DNA of 14,649 nt from DATIRA01 sp964553405 (GTDB taxonomy: Bacteria > Pseudomonadota > Gammaproteobacteria > Steroidobacterales > Steroidobacteraceae), in contig CAZKLS010000070.1 in the NCBI GenBank assembly GCA_964553405.1, forward strand, positions 1-14,649, written 5' to 3'. Below, in pieces: positions 14,562-14,649 of this stretch. The notes beneath the pieces are model-generated. The model was not told where the DNA came from and made no database searches. It saw only the letters and a program-made list of their open reading frames with translations. Position numbers and translations under genes: made by a program. Each line of letters opens with the position of its first letter. Positions within the stretch are counted from its first letter, which is position 1.

Positions 14562-14638
14562 GCGCCCGTAGCTCAGCTGGATAGAGTACTGCCCTCCGAA
14601 GGCAGGGGTCACAGGTTCGAATCCTGTCGGGCGCGCCA
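14562..14638 (+). tRNA. tRNA-Arg, anticodon CCG, CCA encoded
   Basis: A complete cloverleaf can be folded by eye. The 7-bp acceptor GCGCCCG/CGGGCGC is perfect. The D arm is GCTC/GAGT with one G-T wobble. The anticodon arm CTGCC/GGCAG encloses the loop CTCCGAA, giving anticodon CCG at 34-36 (reads CGG, arginine). The T arm ACAGG/CCTGT holds TTCGAAT. The discriminator is G73 and the 3' CCA is encoded (14636-14638), as usual in gammaproteobacteria. A promoter lies just upstream; any terminator would be beyond the right edge. Confidence 0.97.
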
Positions 14639-14649
14639 ATTCATCCGGG

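Noticed and set aside
1..14649. CRISPR arrays, insertion sequences, toxin-antitoxin pairs, phage genes or defence genes
   Set aside because: No spaced direct repeats, no transposase or integrase frames and no terminal inverted repeats were found; every large coding region is assigned to a housekeeping or signalling gene with uniform high-GC composition.

Overview
The window looks like ordinary chromosome of a high-GC, aerobic gammaproteobacterium. The gene order supports this: topA-smg-dprA-LysM on one strand runs back to back with def-fmt-rsmB on the other. This is the classic gammaproteobacterial def/dprA neighbourhood seen in Pseudomonas, E. coli and Xanthomonas. The DUF4390-ntrY-ntrX extension after rsmB, and a TopA that has lost its zinc ribbons, lean towards Xanthomonadales or a related lineage. 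That placement is inference; no 16S or species marker is present. Oxygen-dependent HemF and a cytochrome c5 fit aerobic respiration.

Layout. Minus strand, 1-6168, read from right to left: a secreted LysM protein, dprA (DNA uptake/recombination), smg (DUF494), topA (topoisomerase I) and the 5' part of hemF, which runs off the left edge. A 166-bp AT-rich divergent intergenic region (6181-6346) separates these from the plus-strand run def, fmt, rsmB, DUF4390, ntrY, ntrX (6347-13339). The last six genes are almost gapless: fmt/rsmB and ntrY/ntrX share 4-base ATGA overlaps and DUF4390/ntrY overlap by 19 bases, so they probably form one transcript. Two minus-strand genes then face ntrX: a DUF4136 lipoprotein and a membrane-anchored cytochrome c5. 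The window ends with a complete tRNA-Arg(CCG) on the plus strand, preceded by a recognisable promoter.

How they work together. Def removes the formyl group that Fmt adds to initiator tRNA, and RsmB methylates 16S rRNA, so the first half of the plus operon is translation housekeeping. The second half is a membrane two-component system (NtrY sensor, NtrX regulator) with a secreted DUF4390 protein in front. The minus operon mixes DNA topology, DNA processing, cell wall and haem synthesis.

I found no mobile element, CRISPR array, defence island or clearly new multi-gene system. The points most worth a second look are: the degenerate NtrX ATPase domain (no GAFTGA loop, altered Walker A, Walker B and arginine-finger residues); a 15-bp hairpin occupying the place where dprA should have its ribosome-binding site; the secreted DUF4390 protein wired to NtrY; and the absence of tsaC from its usual place in this cluster.
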